Shown: piece after piece, positions 32,879 to 42,068 of the stretch | How positions within the stretch are numbered: position 1 is the stretch's first letter | How the letters are laid out: the number at the start of each line of letters is the position of its first letter | Assembly: GCF_016862175.1 (NCBI RefSeq) | Contig: NZ_BOML01000043.1 | Location: forward strand, 282,944-346,943 | Source of the DNA: Paractinoplanes durhamensis | GTDB taxonomy: Bacteria; Actinomycetota; Actinomycetes; Mycobacteriales; Micromonosporaceae | DNA length: 64,000 bases | Reading direction: 5' to 3' | Program-made: the position numbers and the translations under genes | Notes under the pieces: generated by a model | Told to the model about the DNA's origin: nothing | Database searches by the model: none | Seen by the model: only the letters and a program-made list of their open reading frames with translations

Positions 32879-34618
32879 GTGGCAGATCCCGGGACGACGA
32901 CGATCACCATGCCGGTCTACACCGCTGCCGAGCAGTTCAGCGACGTCACCCGCGGCCTCTGCAGCGGCCCCTACGTCGACGTCACCTTCGCCAACGACGT
33001 GATCGCCGAGGTGGTGGAGTCGGAACGCAAGGCCGTGCCGCCGTCGTTCGGCTTCGACCTCGACCCCGTGGTGCGGCATTGCCTGCGGGCCCGGCGCCTG
33101 CTGATCATTCGGTACGCGGTGGTCACCGCGCTCCTGCTGGCCGGGTTCATCCTCTCCGGCTGGCTGACCGTCTGGTGGCTGGTCCTGTGTGTGCTGATCG
33201 AGATGCTCCGGGCCCGGCGCGGCGCCCGTGCCCGGGTCCTGCGCACCGGCGTGCTCACCCTCGTCGTCCTCGGCACCACCGCCCTCGTCCTCACCGTGGT
33301 CGTGGTGCTGCTGCTGGCCAAGTTCACCCCCGACTGGCTGAGCGAGCGCCTCGGCACGCTGGCCGTGGAGGCGTCCACGTCGGACCTGGCCGAGTCGTTC
33401 GTCGGGGCGGTCTGGGGATTCGCGGCGCTGTTCACCCTGCTGCCGATCATCGGGATGGTGGCCACGCTGTTCCTGTCCCGCTGGCACGCGTACAGCATTC
33501 TGTTCAGTGAGCTGGCGCCGAAAGGCCGGGCGTTCGCGCCGCCCGCCACCAACCCCCGGGTCAAGCGCCGGCTGGAGACGGTGGCGCGGATGCAGCGCGG
33601 CAACATCGCCGTGCACGACCTCGACCCGTTCGCCGGCTCGGGTGAGCTCAAGCACGGCTGGTCGTTCGCGGTCACGCTGCGGCCGCGCGCCGCCGAGCAG
33701 AACGGCGCCCGGGTCACGATCGACCCGCAAGAGCTGAACAAGCGGGTCAACGACGCGATCCTGGCACTGCGCGACACCAAGCTGAGCGCGGGCGAGCGGA
33801 TCCCGAACGTCTACACCGTGCCGTATGTCGCCGCCGACGGTTACCGGCGCAGCGACGACCCGCTGATCGACCCGGAGACGCACACGCCGCGCACGATGGC
33901 CACCGGGGAGACGATCGCCGCGATCGAGTCGTGCCCGCAGGGCGGCCTGCGGCACTACCTGCGGGTGGTGGTGCCGGCCAACGGCAAGGAGATCAAGACG
34001 CCGGACGGGAAGCTGATCCTGCCGGCCCAGGACTCCGGCGTCTCGGTCACCGCGTTCGTGCACCTCGCGGTCGAGGGCGGCCTGCTGTACGCGGAGTTCG
34101 CGGCCCTGGTCCTGCCGCCGCTGCGGGCCGACTTCCGGATCGCCGACACGCTGCGCCCCGACCGGATCGTCGGCCGGGCCTGGAGCGACACCCTCCGGGC
34201 GTACGTGCACGACAACCTCTACGGCCCGCGCTACCTGCTGCGGGTCGGCTGGGACGCGCTCCGGCTGAACGGCCGGATGGCACGCTCCGCGGCCGACGCC
34301 GACGAGCTGCTGTTCTACGACTACGGCGCCCGGTTCAGCGTGCGCGACCTCGCCGGCCGGGAGACCGGCAAGTTCATGCAGAAGCTGGACGGTGCGAAGT
34401 ACATCAAGCTGGTCGACCGGACCGTCACCGAGGCGGCCATCGGCTACCTGCGCGAGCACGGCGTGGACACGTCCGAGTTCGAGAGCCAGGTGTCCGTCAA
34501 CACGTTCAGCGGCCTGGTGTTCCACGGTGGTGTGCAGAATTTCGGCGGCACCAACACCGTCCAGCAGACCAACAACGCGGCGCCGCCGCCGCGGCCGACC
34601 CCGACGAGCGGAGCCTGA
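32879..34618 (+). CDS. Membrane protein with C-terminal amyloid-like motif
   Basis: A 579-residue protein I cannot assign to a family. Three or four membrane helices (about 77-95, 97-111, 124-147 and 176-199) are followed by a cytoplasmic domain of about 340 residues. The last 40 residues hold the motif FHGGVQNFGGTNTVQQTNN and a Pro-rich tail. Nearly the same motif opens the 110-residue protein encoded 1 base downstream. Paired motifs at the C-terminus of one protein and the N-terminus of its neighbour are the arrangement of bacterial amyloid signalling sequences. The GTG at 32879 follows TAAGGT by six bases (leaderless type), with GTCGT-CACA-ACGAC just before. Confidence 0.8.
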   Translation: MADPGTTTITMPVYTAAEQFSDVTRGLCSGPYVDVTFANDVIAEVVESERKAVPPSFGFDLDPVVRHCLRARRLLIIRYAVVTALLLAGFILSGWLTVWWLVLCVLIEMLRARRGARARVLRTGVLTLVVLGTTALVLTVVVVLLLAKFTPDWLSERLGTLAVEASTSDLAESFVGAVWGFAALFTLLPIIGMVATLFLSRWHAYSILFSELAPKGRAFAPPATNPRVKRRLETVARMQRGNIAVHDLDPFAGSGELKHGWSFAVTLRPRAAEQNGARVTIDPQELNKRVNDAILALRDTKLSAGERIPNVYTVPYVAADGYRRSDDPLIDPETHTPRTMATGETIAAIESCPQGGLRHYLRVVVPANGKEIKTPDGKLILPAQDSGVSVTAFVHLAVEGGLLYAEFAALVLPPLRADFRIADTLRPDRIVGRAWSDTLRAYVHDNLYGPRYLLRVGWDALRLNGRMARSAADADELLFYDYGARFSVRDLAGRETGKFMQKLDGAKYIKLVDRTVTEAAIGYLREHGVDTSEFESQVSVNTFSGLVFHGGVQNFGGTNTVQQTNNAAPPPRPTPTSGA

Positions 34619-34619
34619 C

Positions 34620-34952
34620 ATGACCGAGCCGCGGATGAGCTTCGACAACCTGAACTTCCAGGGCGGGATCCAGAACTTCGGCGGGCAGAACACCAACACC
34701 CAGCAGAACAACTACTTCCAGCTGAGCCCGCGCGAGCAGGTGGACGCCCAGATCGCCGCCCTGCGCGCGGCGATCGGCGAGGAGCCGGACATCGCCGTCG
34801 TCGAGCAGGGCCTGGCCCAGCCGACCCCGGCCAACCGGGAACAGATCGACCGGGCCCTGGAGCGGCTGAGCACCAACGCCGGCAACGCGAGCAAGGCGGC
34901 CGAGGCGATCGCCGCCATCGGCGCCCTGATCGCCGCGCACTGGCCTTTCTAG
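34620..34952 (+). CDS. Small protein with N-terminal amyloid-like motif
   Basis: A 110-residue soluble protein. Residues 11-31 contain LNFQGGIQNFGGQNTNTQQ, matching the C-terminal motif of the membrane protein just upstream at 14 of 21 positions. The rest is predicted helical (LSPREQVDAQIAALRAAIG; EQIDRALERLSTNAG; a final hydrophobic helix AAEAIAAIGALIAAHW). ATG at 34620 lies 1 base after the upstream stop, so the two are cotranslated. It may be a receptor or adaptor that seeds the membrane protein's motif, but this is inference. It overlaps the convergent zinc-ribbon gene by 4 bases. Confidence 0.8.
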   Translation: MTEPRMSFDNLNFQGGIQNFGGQNTNTQQNNYFQLSPREQVDAQIAALRAAIGEEPDIAVVEQGLAQPTPANREQIDRALERLSTNAGNASKAAEAIAAIGALIAAHWPF

Positions 34953-35755
34953 AACTTGTCGGTGGTCCGCTCCGCGAAGCCGAGCGGGCCGGCCACCGGG
35001 TTCCACACCGCGACGAACTGCTTCTTGGCCGCCTGCGCCTGCTTGGAGGCCGCCTGGCCCTTGTCCCACGCGGCGCCGCGGGCGGCGGTGTCACCGCAGC
35101 TGCCGGCCGCGGCCGGCGTCGCCCAGGCGACGAAGGCCTGGTCGGCGGCGAGCGCGAAGCCCAGCGCCGCCTTGAGCCGGGACTGGATCGCCGCGCCGTT
35201 GTCGAGGCCGGACACGTCGAGCGCCTCGGTGGCGGCGATCTGCGCGGTGCGCTCCGCGCCGACCGCCTTCATGTCGCCGAGGGCGGCCGCCGCGCCGCTG
35301 CACTGCCGGACCTTGTCGATCGCGGCGTTCAGCTTGGCCCGGCTCGCCACGCTCTGGTCGAGCAGGTCGTCGACCTTCGCGGCCTGGTCACGTGGCGAGG
35401 CCGCGGGGCCGGCCGTGGTCGGATCGGGTGCGGCGGTGGTCGTCGTCGGCAGCACGGTACTGACGTTGGCCGGCGGCTTCGCCACCGGATCGCGCCCGGG
35501 GTCGTTGCGGTTGCGCACGAGCATGACCACGACCGCGGTCATCCCGAGCAGCGCGACCGTCCCCAGCGCGAGCAGCACGAGCAGCACCCGGTTGCCCGTC
35601 CCCTGTCGCGGGGGAGGAGGGCCCGGCTGAGCGTACGTGGGCTGTTGCTGCGGCGGCGGGTAGCCGGGCGGGGGTGCGGCCGAGAGCGTCGCGTTGCAGC
35701 GGGCGCACCAGCCCGCCGACGGATCGTTGTCGAGTCCGCACGATGGACAAAGCAT
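34949..35755 (-). CDS. Zinc-ribbon membrane-anchored protein
   Basis: A 268-residue protein. An N-terminal zinc ribbon CPSCG-(x10)-CARC (residues 3-20) is followed by a Pro/Gln-rich segment, one membrane helix (about 56-80), a Thr/Pro-rich linker and an extracytoplasmic helical domain (about 125-260) with two cysteines. The role is unknown; the layout suggests sensing or scaffolding across the membrane. It is convergent with the amyloid-motif pair, overlapping by 4 bases. Confidence 0.8.
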   Translation of the reverse strand: MLCPSCGLDNDPSAGWCARCNATLSAAPPPGYPPPQQQPTYAQPGPPPPRQGTGNRVLLVLLALGTVALLGMTAVVVMLVRNRNDPGRDPVAKPPANVSTVLPTTTTAAPDPTTAGPAASPRDQAAKVDDLLDQSVASRAKLNAAIDKVRQCSGAAAALGDMKAVGAERTAQIAATEALDVSGLDNGAAIQSRLKAALGFALAADQAFVAWATPAAAGSCGDTAARGAAWDKGQAASKQAQAAKKQFVAVWNPVAGPLGFAERTTDKF

Positions 35756-35825
35756 GCGGCAAGGTTATCGATGGAGGGCAACGGTGTGCTCCCCCATAAG
35801 TGCGAACGGTGATCAGCCCAAGTGA

Positions 35826-36398
35826 TCAGCCCAGCCGCCGGACCAGTACCTCCTCGGTCAGGGCGACCAGGACATCCTTGACCGATTCGCGGTGCCGGGC
35901 GTCGCACTCCATGATCGGCACCCGCTGGTGGACGCCCAGCGCGTCGCGCACCTCGGCCAGGTCGAAGTGCATGCCACCGTCGAACTTGTTGATCCCGATG
36001 ATGAACGGGATGCCGTTCTCCTCGAAGTAGTCGATCGAGGGGAACGAGTCCTCCACCCGGCGGGTGTCCACCAGCACGATCGCGCCGAGGGCGCCGTCGA
36101 CCAGGTCGTCCCAGAGGAACGCGAACCGGTCCTGCCCGGGCGTGCCGAACAGATAGAGCAGCAGCGCGTCGTCGAGGGTGATCCGGCCGAAGTCGAGCGC
36201 GACCGTGGTGGTGGTCTTGCCGGACACGGCCGAGGTGTCGTCCACGCCGATCGAGTGTTCGGTCAGCTCGGCCTCGGTGACCAGCGGCTCGATCTCGGAG
36301 ATGGCCCCGACGAAGGTCGTCTTGCCCACCCCGAAACCGCCACTGATCACGATTTTGACGGCGATCGGTGGCGCCACCGTGTCAGAGCGCACGGACAC
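35826..36398 (-). CDS. Conservon GTPase (CvnD type)
   Basis: A 190-residue Ras/MglA-like small GTPase, the fourth gene of the conservon. The P-loop is GGFGVGKTT (residues 20-28), with switch segments TTTTVALDFG and LFGTPGQDRF, and the guanine-specificity motif appears as GINKFD. Conservon complexes resemble eukaryotic G-protein receptor systems at the membrane and influence development and metabolism in Streptomyces. Start is GTG at 36398, 17 bases inside the end of the DUF742 gene. Confidence 0.93.
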   Translation of the reverse strand: MSVRSDTVAPPIAVKIVISGGFGVGKTTFVGAISEIEPLVTEAELTEHSIGVDDTSAVSGKTTTTVALDFGRITLDDALLLYLFGTPGQDRFAFLWDDLVDGALGAIVLVDTRRVEDSFPSIDYFEENGIPFIIGINKFDGGMHFDLAEVRDALGVHQRVPIMECDARHRESVKDVLVALTEEVLVRRLG

Positions 36399-36747
36399 GA
36401 TCCCGGATCCTTTCGATAAGGCCGACGGAGAACTCGTCCGGCTGTTCCTCGATCCGCAGGTAGCCGTCGGTGATCAGGTCACCGACGATCACCCGGACCA
36501 CGCCGAGCGGTGCGGACAGGGCCGCGGAGAGGTCGGCCAGCGACTGCGACCGCTGGCACAGCTCGACGATCCGGCGGGACTCGAAGCGCAGCGGCGCGGA
36601 CAGCGCGGCCGGCGCGGCCCGCAGCTGGGTCTCGATCCGCAGCCCGTCGTGCACCGGCTGGGTGCGCCCGCCGGTGAGCATGAACGGCCGCACCACCGGA
36701 TCCTCGTCGAAGACCGGCGGCCGCCCCGCCCGCGGCTCGTCGCTCAT
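36382..36747 (-). CDS. Conservon DUF742 protein (CvnC type)
   Basis: A 121-residue protein with the DUF742 core: VVRPFMLTGGRTQP, IVELCQRSQSLADLSAALSAPLGVVRVIVGDLITDGYLRI, a winged-helix-like fold. It is the third conservon component and probably bridges the roadblock protein and the GTPase. ATG at 36747 overlaps the upstream stop by 4 bases; its own end overlaps the GTPase start by 17. Confidence 0.92.
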   Translation of the reverse strand: MSDEPRAGRPPVFDEDPVVRPFMLTGGRTQPVHDGLRIETQLRAAPAALSAPLRFESRRIVELCQRSQSLADLSAALSAPLGVVRVIVGDLITDGYLRIEEQPDEFSVGLIERIRDRVRAL

Positions 36748-37169
36748 CGCGGCAGGTGCTGCCGGGACTCGGCGATCAGGGCCGGGGTGAGCAGCGTGCC
36801 GAACCGCTCGGCCAGGGTGGAGATCTCGTAGCCGACCAGGCCCAGATCGCACTCACTGCCGGCCACCACGCCGAGAACGCTCCCACCGGAGATCTGCGAA
36901 ACCAGCAGGAAGCCCCGGCGCATCTCGATCATGATGAGCTTGAGGCCGTCGAAGTCGTACCGGCGGGATGCGCTGCGGGCCAGGCTGGCGAGGCTGGACA
37001 CGATCGCGGCCAGCTGGTCGGCCTCGGCCCGGTTCAGCCCGTCGGAGCCGGCGATCAGCAGGCCGTCGGAGGAGACCGCCACCGCGTCGCGGACACCGTC
37101 GGTCTGGTGGACGAAGTTGCCGAGCAGCCAGTTGAACTGGTGCCGGTCGGCCGACGCGTCGACGCTCAT
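36744..37169 (-). CDS. Conservon roadblock/LC7 protein (CvnB type)
   Basis: A 141-residue roadblock/LC7-fold protein (FNWLLGNFVHQTDGVRDAVAVSSDGLLIAGS; RGFLLVSQISGGSVLGVVAGSECDLGLVGYE). In conservons it is thought to regulate the GTPase's nucleotide cycle, as MglB does for MglA. Its ATG overlaps the sensor kinase stop by 4 bases. Confidence 0.93.
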   Translation of the reverse strand: MSVDASADRHQFNWLLGNFVHQTDGVRDAVAVSSDGLLIAGSDGLNRAEADQLAAIVSSLASLARSASRRYDFDGLKLIMIEMRRGFLLVSQISGGSVLGVVAGSECDLGLVGYEISTLAERFGTLLTPALIAESRQHLPR

Positions 37170-39397
37170 GCGTTTTCTCCTGTAGTCGGGCCGGTCATGG
37201 CCGCCCGCAGCGCACCCTCCCGGAACGCGGTGAGCCGCGCCCGGGTCGCCGCCGGCGTGTCGTCGACCGGGGGCGAGGGCTCGGCCACCGGCTCGGCGAC
37301 GGCGGGGGCCGGGTTGCGCCGGGCCCGCGGAGCGCGCCGGCGCAGGCCGTTCGGGGTGCGGGACGCCTCGGCCTCGACATGCCGCACGGGGGAGTCGGCC
37401 ACCACGACGTACTCGATGGTGTTGGAGCGCAACGGCCGGTCCTCGCGCGGGGCCGGGGCAATCCGCCGGGCCGGCGCTGCTGGGGCGGCAGTTACCGCCT
37501 TGGGTTCGACCAGCACCGCGGCCGGCAGGGACAGCCGGGCCGTCACCCCGGTCACCGGGGACGGGGTGAGCTGCACCCCGATGCCGGTCTCGGCGGCGAG
37601 CCGGCCCACCACGAAGTGACCGAGGAAGCGGGCCGGCGCGGTGATGAAGTCGCCCTCGCCGCGCAACCGCTGGTTGGCCAGGTCCATCTCGGCCGGGGTC
37701 ATGCCGATGCCCTGGTCGCTGACCGCGATGAGGTAGCCGTCGCCGATCACCCGGCCGAAGATCTCCACGTCCACGTCGGGCGGGGAGAAGGCCAGGCCGT
37801 TCTCGATCAGCTCGGCGAGCATGTGCGCGATGCCGGTGACCATCGAGCCGGCCACCAGGATGTCGTCGACCCGGCGCAGGGTGACCCGGCGGTACTCCTC
37901 GACCTCGCTGATCGCGGCCCGGATCACGTCGGTGATCGGCAGCGGGTCGGCCCACTGCCGCGGGCTGGCCGCGCCGACCAGCACCAGCAGGCTCTCCGCG
38001 TTCCGGCGCATGCGGGTGGCCAGGTGGTCGAGCTCGAAGAGGTTGGCCAGGCCGGTCGGGTTGGCCTCCTCGCGCTCCAGCTTGGTGATGAAGCCGAGCT
38101 GGCGGCGCAGCAGGTTCTGGTTGCGGCGGCCGAGGTTGGCGAGCGACTCGGCGGTGGCGCGGCGCAGCCGGGCCTGCTCGGCGGCCAGGGCGTACGCGGT
38201 GTTCTGCATCCGCTCGAAGGCGTCGGCGACCAGCCGCACCTCGTCGCTGGCGTCCCGGGTCACCGGCACCGGTGGCAGCGGCGTGTCGGCGTTGCCGGCG
38301 GCGGCCCGGTGCACCGCCAGCGGCAGCTGCTCGGCGGCCAGCCGGTGCGCCTCGCCGGCCAGCGCGGTGAGCGGGCGGGCCAGCGCGCGGGACGCCACCA
38401 GCGCCAGGTAGACCGAGCCGACCAGGCACAGCAGCACCGCCGCGCCCAGCACGCCGAGCCGCAGACCGGCCCGGCTCTTGAGCTCCTCGGCGTTCTGCTG
38501 CGCGGTCGTGCCGATGTCGCGGCCGACGTTGAGCAGGTCGTTGAGGACGGTGCCGGACGCCGCCCACCAGACCTTCGGGTCGACGTCGAGCGTGCGGCCG
38601 TCGGCGGCGCCCAGGGCGGCCAGCTCGAGGGCGCCGGTGGTGCGGCCGTCGGCGGTGGTCAGCACCCGGTTCTTGGTGTCCAGGGCGGCCGGGTTGCCGT
38701 ACTGGTTGAAGGCCACCAGCGCGGTGTCGCGCGAGGACCGGGTCGAGACGAACTGGACGAACTCGCCGGCCTTGAAGGAGCCGGCCGAGAAGACGCTGTT
38801 GAGCAGCATCCGCTCCTGCGACGCCGATTCCTTGGCCACGCTGAGCATGCTGAGGGTGGCGTAGTTGCGGCGCAGCTCGGTGTCGTCGACCGCGCTGAGC
38901 CCGAAGTCCACGTTGAGCAGCCGGGCGATCAGGGCGGTGTAGAAGGCGGCGGTGGCGACCCGGGCGCCGGCCCCGGTGTCGGTGGCGGCGCGCACCCCGC
39001 CGAGGCCGTCGAGCTGGCCGAGCACGGCCGCGACCCGGTCCTCCACCTCACCGCCGTCGCCGGTCAGGGCCTCGACCGCGGCGCGCTGCCGGTCGACGGC
39101 CTGCCGGGCCGGGGCGAGCTGGGCGCGGAAGTCGGTGTTGCCGTCGAGCAGCCCGTCCGCGAGGCCGCGCTCCGACTGCAGGCCCTGCACCAGCTCGAGC
39201 ACGGCGAGGTCGAGGGTGACGGCGCGGTCGGTCTGCGCGGCGGTGCGGTAGTTGTCGACCTCGCCGACCGCGATCACCCCGAGCAGCACCAGCACGGCCG
39301 CGACCGGCAGCGCCAGGGTCCGTGCGATGCGACTGCGGATGGTGCCACCCGGACGGCGGCGTAACGGCGACGCGGCGGCCTCGTCATGGACGGGCAC
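37166..39397 (-). CDS. Conservon sensor kinase-like protein (CvnA type)
   Basis: A 743-residue membrane protein. It has a first membrane helix (about 27-47), an extracytoplasmic nitrate/nitrite-sensing-type region (LVQGLQSERGLADGLL at about 69), a second helix (about 312-335), HAMP, a coiled region, and an HATPase_c domain (ELIENGLAFSPP, VSDQGIGM). The normal phospho-acceptor His box is not evident, as in other CvnA proteins, so it may act by ATP-dependent conformational signalling. The C-terminal 120 residues are Pro/Ala/Arg-rich. It leads the four-gene conservon. Confidence 0.93.
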   Translation of the reverse strand: MPVHDEAAASPLRRRPGGTIRSRIARTLALPVAAVLVLLGVIAVGEVDNYRTAAQTDRAVTLDLAVLELVQGLQSERGLADGLLDGNTDFRAQLAPARQAVDRQRAAVEALTGDGGEVEDRVAAVLGQLDGLGGVRAATDTGAGARVATAAFYTALIARLLNVDFGLSAVDDTELRRNYATLSMLSVAKESASQERMLLNSVFSAGSFKAGEFVQFVSTRSSRDTALVAFNQYGNPAALDTKNRVLTTADGRTTGALELAALGAADGRTLDVDPKVWWAASGTVLNDLLNVGRDIGTTAQQNAEELKSRAGLRLGVLGAAVLLCLVGSVYLALVASRALARPLTALAGEAHRLAAEQLPLAVHRAAAGNADTPLPPVPVTRDASDEVRLVADAFERMQNTAYALAAEQARLRRATAESLANLGRRNQNLLRRQLGFITKLEREEANPTGLANLFELDHLATRMRRNAESLLVLVGAASPRQWADPLPITDVIRAAISEVEEYRRVTLRRVDDILVAGSMVTGIAHMLAELIENGLAFSPPDVDVEIFGRVIGDGYLIAVSDQGIGMTPAEMDLANQRLRGEGDFITAPARFLGHFVVGRLAAETGIGVQLTPSPVTGVTARLSLPAAVLVEPKAVTAAPAAPARRIAPAPREDRPLRSNTIEYVVVADSPVRHVEAEASRTPNGLRRRAPRARRNPAPAVAEPVAEPSPPVDDTPAATRARLTAFREGALRAAMTGPTTGENA

Positions 39398-39823
39398 GCG
39401 ATCAGCTCCTCTATCGGGGGGCGGCGCTGCGTGAACGATGTGGGAGCGTGCACACAGGCTTTCTGTCGGCCCCTGGGCGGAGGGCTTGGCCGGGCATGTG
39501 GATCGGGCAGGGATCGGGCCGGGAAAGGATCACTCTCGGTGTCCCGCCGCAACAGGATCTGTCGATCGGACTGTCATGGTCAATAGTTCGGTGGCAGAAA
39601 TTTACCTTCGTTCAATCGCCGCCGACCAGGGCGCAGATGATCTCTCGCCGACCGATTCCCGACACCGGAACGCGCGGGGATGCCCTATTTCCGACGATGC
39701 CTCGCATTTTCGGAAAGGCTGGCAAGAGGCGGTTGATCAAATAAACCGATCTTTTGCCGGGTTGGCAACGTTGCTTGCCACTTCGCGGCCTACCGGGGCA
39801 CCGTCGACGGCGGAGGTGATCGC
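39398..39823. other. 426-bp divergent intergenic region
   Basis: It lies between the conservon and the divergent thioredoxin reductase-like gene. The part 39580-39780 is AT-richer than its surroundings and includes the palindrome GCAACGTTGC (39765-39774). Short open frames occur but none has a ribosome site with coding-type composition. Promoters for both directions probably lie here. Confidence 0.5.
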
Positions 39824-40777
39824 ATGTCTGAACAGGTCAAAGATGCGTACGAGGTGGTAGTCGTCGGCGGCGGGGCGGCCGGCCTGAACGGCGCCCTGAT
39901 GCTGGCCCGCTCGCGGCGCTCGGTGCTGGTGGTGGACGCGGGCCAACCGCGCAACGCCCCCGCCGACGGCGTGCACGGCCTGCTCGGCCGGGAGGGGATG
40001 CCGCCGCTCGAGCTGGTCGAGCGCGGCCGGCAGGAGGTGCGCGGCTACGGCGGCGAGATCGTGACCGCCGAGGTGGCCGATCTCACCCGCGACGGCGACG
40101 GTTTCGTGGTCGTCCTCGGCGACGGCCGGCGCGTGCGGGCCCGGCGCCTGCTGGTGACCACCGGCCTGGTCGACGAGCTGCCCGAGGTGCCCGGCCTGCG
40201 CGAGCGCTGGGGCCGCGACGTGGTGCACTGCCCGTACTGCCACGGCTGGGAGGTCCGCGACGAGCCGATCGGCGTGATCGCGACCGGCCCGATGTCGGTG
40301 CACCACGCCCTGCTCTTCCGGCAGCTGACCGCCGACCTGATGTTCTTCCGGCACGAGCAGCCGGACCTCCCCGAGGAGCAGGCCGAGCAGCTGGCCGCGC
40401 GCGGCATCACGGTGGTGACCGGGAAGATCGCCGAGGTCGAGGTGGCCGGCGACGCGATCACCGCGATCCGCCTCGAGTCCGGCTCGGTGATCCCGCGGCG
40501 GGTGGTCGCGGTCGCCACCCGGATGGTGGCCCGGGCCGGTTTCCTGGCCGGCCTCGGCCTCAAGCCGGTGCCGCACCCGTCCGGCATGGGCGAGCACATC
40601 CCGGCCGATCCGACCGGCCGCACCGAGGTGCCGGGCGTCTGGGCGGCCGGCAACGTGACCGACCTGTCGGCCCAGGTCGGCACGGCCGCCGCGGCCGGCG
40701 CGTTCGCCGGCGCGCAGATCAACTTCGACCTGGTGGCCGAGGAGACGAGACTCGCGGTCGAGGCACGCATGCATTGA
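39824..40777 (+). CDS. Thioredoxin reductase-like FAD oxidoreductase
   Basis: A 317-residue flavoprotein. The FAD motif GGGAAGL is at residues 15-21, the redox-active pair is Cys136-Pro-Tyr-Cys139 (HCPYCHGWE), and the C-terminal FAD segment is VPGVWAAGNVTD. The NADPH-binding glycine motif is weak (IATGP), so the electron donor may be unusual, as in ferredoxin-dependent or holomycin/gliotoxin-type homologues. ATG at 39824 follows GGAGGTGATCGC. No thioredoxin gene is adjacent. A perfect hairpin lies downstream. Confidence 0.88.
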   Translation: MSEQVKDAYEVVVVGGGAAGLNGALMLARSRRSVLVVDAGQPRNAPADGVHGLLGREGMPPLELVERGRQEVRGYGGEIVTAEVADLTRDGDGFVVVLGDGRRVRARRLLVTTGLVDELPEVPGLRERWGRDVVHCPYCHGWEVRDEPIGVIATGPMSVHHALLFRQLTADLMFFRHEQPDLPEEQAEQLAARGITVVTGKIAEVEVAGDAITAIRLESGSVIPRRVVAVATRMVARAGFLAGLGLKPVPHPSGMGEHIPADPTGRTEVPGVWAAGNVTDLSAQVGTAAAAGAFAGAQINFDLVAEETRLAVEARMH

Positions 40778-40833
40778 CGTACGCCGATGAGCGACGTAGT
40801 TTTCCCTGAGGAAAGCGCATTCCTGTAGGTCGG

Positions 40834-40865
40834 ACCGCCGTGCCCTCGGCCAAGGGCACGGCGGT
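40834..40865 (+). terminator. 13-bp perfect hairpin before the pectate lyase gene
   Basis: ACCGCCGTGCCCT pairs fully with AGGGCACGGCGGT around a 6-base loop. There is no U-run. It lies 57 bases after the reductase stop and 31 bases before the pectate lyase start, so it could end the former or attenuate the latter. Confidence 0.5.
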
Positions 40866-40895
40866 GCCGTCGTCCCCCCGCACAGGAGGTTTTCC

Positions 40896-42068
40896 GTGAA
40901 GATCGCGCTCGCCCTGGCCGCTGCCGTGCTCGGCATGCCCGCCCCGGCCGCCGCTGCCGCCGCCACCACCACCTACTACGTCGCGCCGACCGGCAGCGAC
41001 AGCAACGCCGGCACCCTCGACGCGCCGTTCGCCACCATTCAGAAGGCGGTCGCCACGGTCACCGCGGGCGGCACGATCGCGCTGCGCGGCGGCACCTACA
41101 AGCTCGACTCGACCGTGACGATCGCCAAGAGCGGCACCGCGAGCGCGCCCATCACGCTCACCGCCTACCTGGCCGAGCGCCCGATCATCGAGGCCGAGGC
41201 GCTGCCCTACACGCCCGGCGCGGTCGGCTCGACCATCCCGGCCGCGCAGCGCGGCGCCATCCACATGGAGGCGTCCTACTGGAAGATCAGCGGCCTGGAG
41301 ATCGTGCACGGGCCCTACGCGATCTATTGCAACAACTGCAACAACAACACCTTCGAGCGCTTGAGTACGCACGACAACTACGAGACCGGCTTCCAGTTGC
41401 AGGGCACCTCGGCCAACAACCTCATCGTCAACCTGGACAGCTACAACAACCGCGACCCGCGCAAGAACGGGGAGAGCGCCGACGGTCTCGGCATCAAGGA
41501 GGGCAGCGGCACCGGCAACGTGGTGCGCGGCGCCCGGCTCTGGAACAACATCGACGACGGCTTCGACGCCTGGTCGTTCACCTCGCCGATCACGATCCAG
41601 GGCAGCATCACCTACGGCAACGGCTACAACCGGTGGAGCATCCCCAACTTCTCCGGCGACGGCAACGGCTTCAAGCTCGGCGGCAGCAGCGGCACCGGCC
41701 CGGCCGCCAACCACGCGGTCGGCAACAGCATGTCGTTCGGCAACGCGGCGCACGGCTTCACCGACAACGGCAACACCGGCACCATCACGATCAGCCGCAG
41801 CACCGCCTACCAGAACACCAAGACCGGCTTCGACGTCGACGGCGGCTCCACCTCGAAACTGACCGCGAACCTGGCCGTCGGCAACGCCACCGCGGTCGCG
41901 CTCGGCTCGTCGACGGCGTCCGGCAACTCGTGGAACATCGGCGGCACCTGGACCCTGCTCAGCACCGACCCGGCCACGATCACCGGCGCCCGCAACACCG
42001 ACGGCTCGATCCGCACCTCCAACTTCCTGGTCCCGGCGAACGGGTCCGCGGTCGGCGCGAAGATTTAA
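40896..42068 (+). CDS. Secreted PL9-type pectate lyase
   Basis: A 390-residue secreted right-handed beta-helix protein. A short signal peptide (about 1-24) is followed by TYYVAPTGSDSNAGTLDAPFATIQ, the PL9 N-terminal cap, repeated Asn-rich helix rungs (YCNNCNNNTFERL), and the calcium-site area NNIDDGFDAWSF with NGFKLGG, as in exopolygalacturonate lyases. It cleaves pectate by beta-elimination. GTG at 40896 follows AGGAGG. It is convergent with the P-type ATPase gene, overlapping by 4 bases. Confidence 0.88.
   Translation: MKIALALAAAVLGMPAPAAAAAATTTYYVAPTGSDSNAGTLDAPFATIQKAVATVTAGGTIALRGGTYKLDSTVTIAKSGTASAPITLTAYLAERPIIEAEALPYTPGAVGSTIPAAQRGAIHMEASYWKISGLEIVHGPYAIYCNNCNNNTFERLSTHDNYETGFQLQGTSANNLIVNLDSYNNRDPRKNGESADGLGIKEGSGTGNVVRGARLWNNIDDGFDAWSFTSPITIQGSITYGNGYNRWSIPNFSGDGNGFKLGGSSGTGPAANHAVGNSMSFGNAAHGFTDNGNTGTITISRSTAYQNTKTGFDVDGGSTSKLTANLAVGNATAVALGSSTASGNSWNIGGTWTLLSTDPATITGARNTDGSIRTSNFLVPANGSAVGAKI

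Noticed and set aside
39598..39790. A short gene in the AT-richer gap between the conservon and the flavoprotein
   Set aside because: The open frames lack start signals and coding composition; the AT content is better explained by promoters.
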